Positions 63,909 to 64,000 of a DNA stretch of 64,000 nt are shown here, in pieces. The notes beneath the pieces are model-generated. The model had not been told where the DNA came from, did no database searches, and saw only the letters and a program-made list of their open reading frames with translations. Source of the DNA: an uncultured Brachyspira sp. (GTDB lineage: Bacteria; Spirochaetota; Brachyspiria; Brachyspirales; Brachyspiraceae); NCBI RefSeq assembly GCF_934747485.1, contig NZ_CAKVGN010000002.1:27924-91923 (forward strand), written 5' to 3'. Position numbers and translations under genes: made by a program. Each line of letters begins with the position of its first letter. Position 1 is the first letter of the stretch.

Positions 63909-64000
63909 CTAATAATTATTATCATTTATGTTTAGGAGCCATACATATTGCACGTTTTTTAGTTTAAAAAAAGCAGGTATTCCTTATAATTTAATTAACT

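Noticed and set aside
63875..63925. N-terminal extension of the GH13 enzyme to an earlier Met, giving a signal-like sequence.
   Set aside because: The extension covers a TATAAT box with correct spacing from a -35, has no Shine-Dalgarno and looks like A/T-rich promoter DNA translated by chance.

Overview
The window is one stretch of a very AT-rich bacterial chromosome (A/T-biased third positions, A+T-rich spacers) with dense, short-spaced genes. The mixture points to an anaerobic, motile, diderm spirochaete, most likely Brachyspira. It holds a large chemotaxis receptor, OmpA, SPOR, LysM and many TPR lipoproteins of a diderm envelope. It also holds ferritin, nitroreductase and flavodoxin proteins typical of anaerobes, and a tRNA-fMet/tRNA-Met/rpsU group. 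The species cannot be fixed from the sequence alone, and the genus assignment is inference from gene content and composition.

Layout. 1-9.4 kb: the end of an SDR reductase gene, then mraY, tmk and ssb, an Fpg/Nei-like protein without the catalytic proline, a nitroreductase, a GldA-like dehydrogenase, a bile-acid/sodium symporter-family carrier, and ilvD divergent from ferritin across a palindrome-rich control region. 9.5-13.7 kb: flavodoxin, a CrtI/RetSat-like FAD protein and two exported proteins. 13.8-22.8 kb: a long minus-strand run (manA, mlaF, mlaD, inositol phosphatase, a lone F1 beta subunit gene atpD, a 940-residue MCP, OmpA). 23.1-24.7 kb: a two-gene ABC-type ATPase plus TOPRIM module that looks like a split OLD-type (possible defence) system. 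24.9-33.4 kb: Zn-alcohol dehydrogenase, glgA, YajQ, an atypical thioredoxin, an MltD-like lytic transglycosylase, the frr-uppS-cdsA operon and two CAT-anticodon tRNAs. 33.4-36.6 kb: rpsU, two envelope proteins and a tandem pair of cyclophilins. 36.7-40.25 kb: the fabG-acpP-fabF cluster bracketed by GC-rich modular repeats. 40.25-49.4 kb: pyk, rsmA with envelope genes (including an LptF/G-like protein with a TPR-like region), a DUF3298 lipoprotein, a TPR protein and a degenerate GGDEF protein. 49.4-57.8 kb: an ATP-grasp/FMN-barrel fusion, an SplB-like radical SAM enzyme, and the ftsZ-TPR-coaE-SPOR operon. 58-64 kb: mtaB, an unknown protein, a GAF histidine kinase and a GH13 amylase-family enzyme.

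How the genes work together. Several operons serve the cell envelope: mraY for peptidoglycan lipid I, uppS for its carrier, cdsA for phospholipids, the fab cluster for fatty acids, Mla-type genes for lipid transport, MltD and SPOR for the wall, and ftsZ for division. Carbon storage and glycolysis are represented by glgA, the GH13 enzyme, manA and pyk.

The most unusual signals are four. (1) A family of nested, palindromic GC-rich repeat modules, with what looks like an empty and a filled site, flanks the fab operon. (2) Four genes whose ATG lies 6-8 nt after a good -10 box and which lack a Shine-Dalgarno, so leaderless transcripts are predicted. (3) A perfect 14-bp palindrome sits in the promoter spacer of ferritin. 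(4) Several proteins have altered or decayed catalytic motifs: Fpg-like, GldA-like, GGDEF-like, the FMN barrel of the ATP-grasp fusion, and the kinase G1 box. All calls come from reading the sequence; no database search was run.
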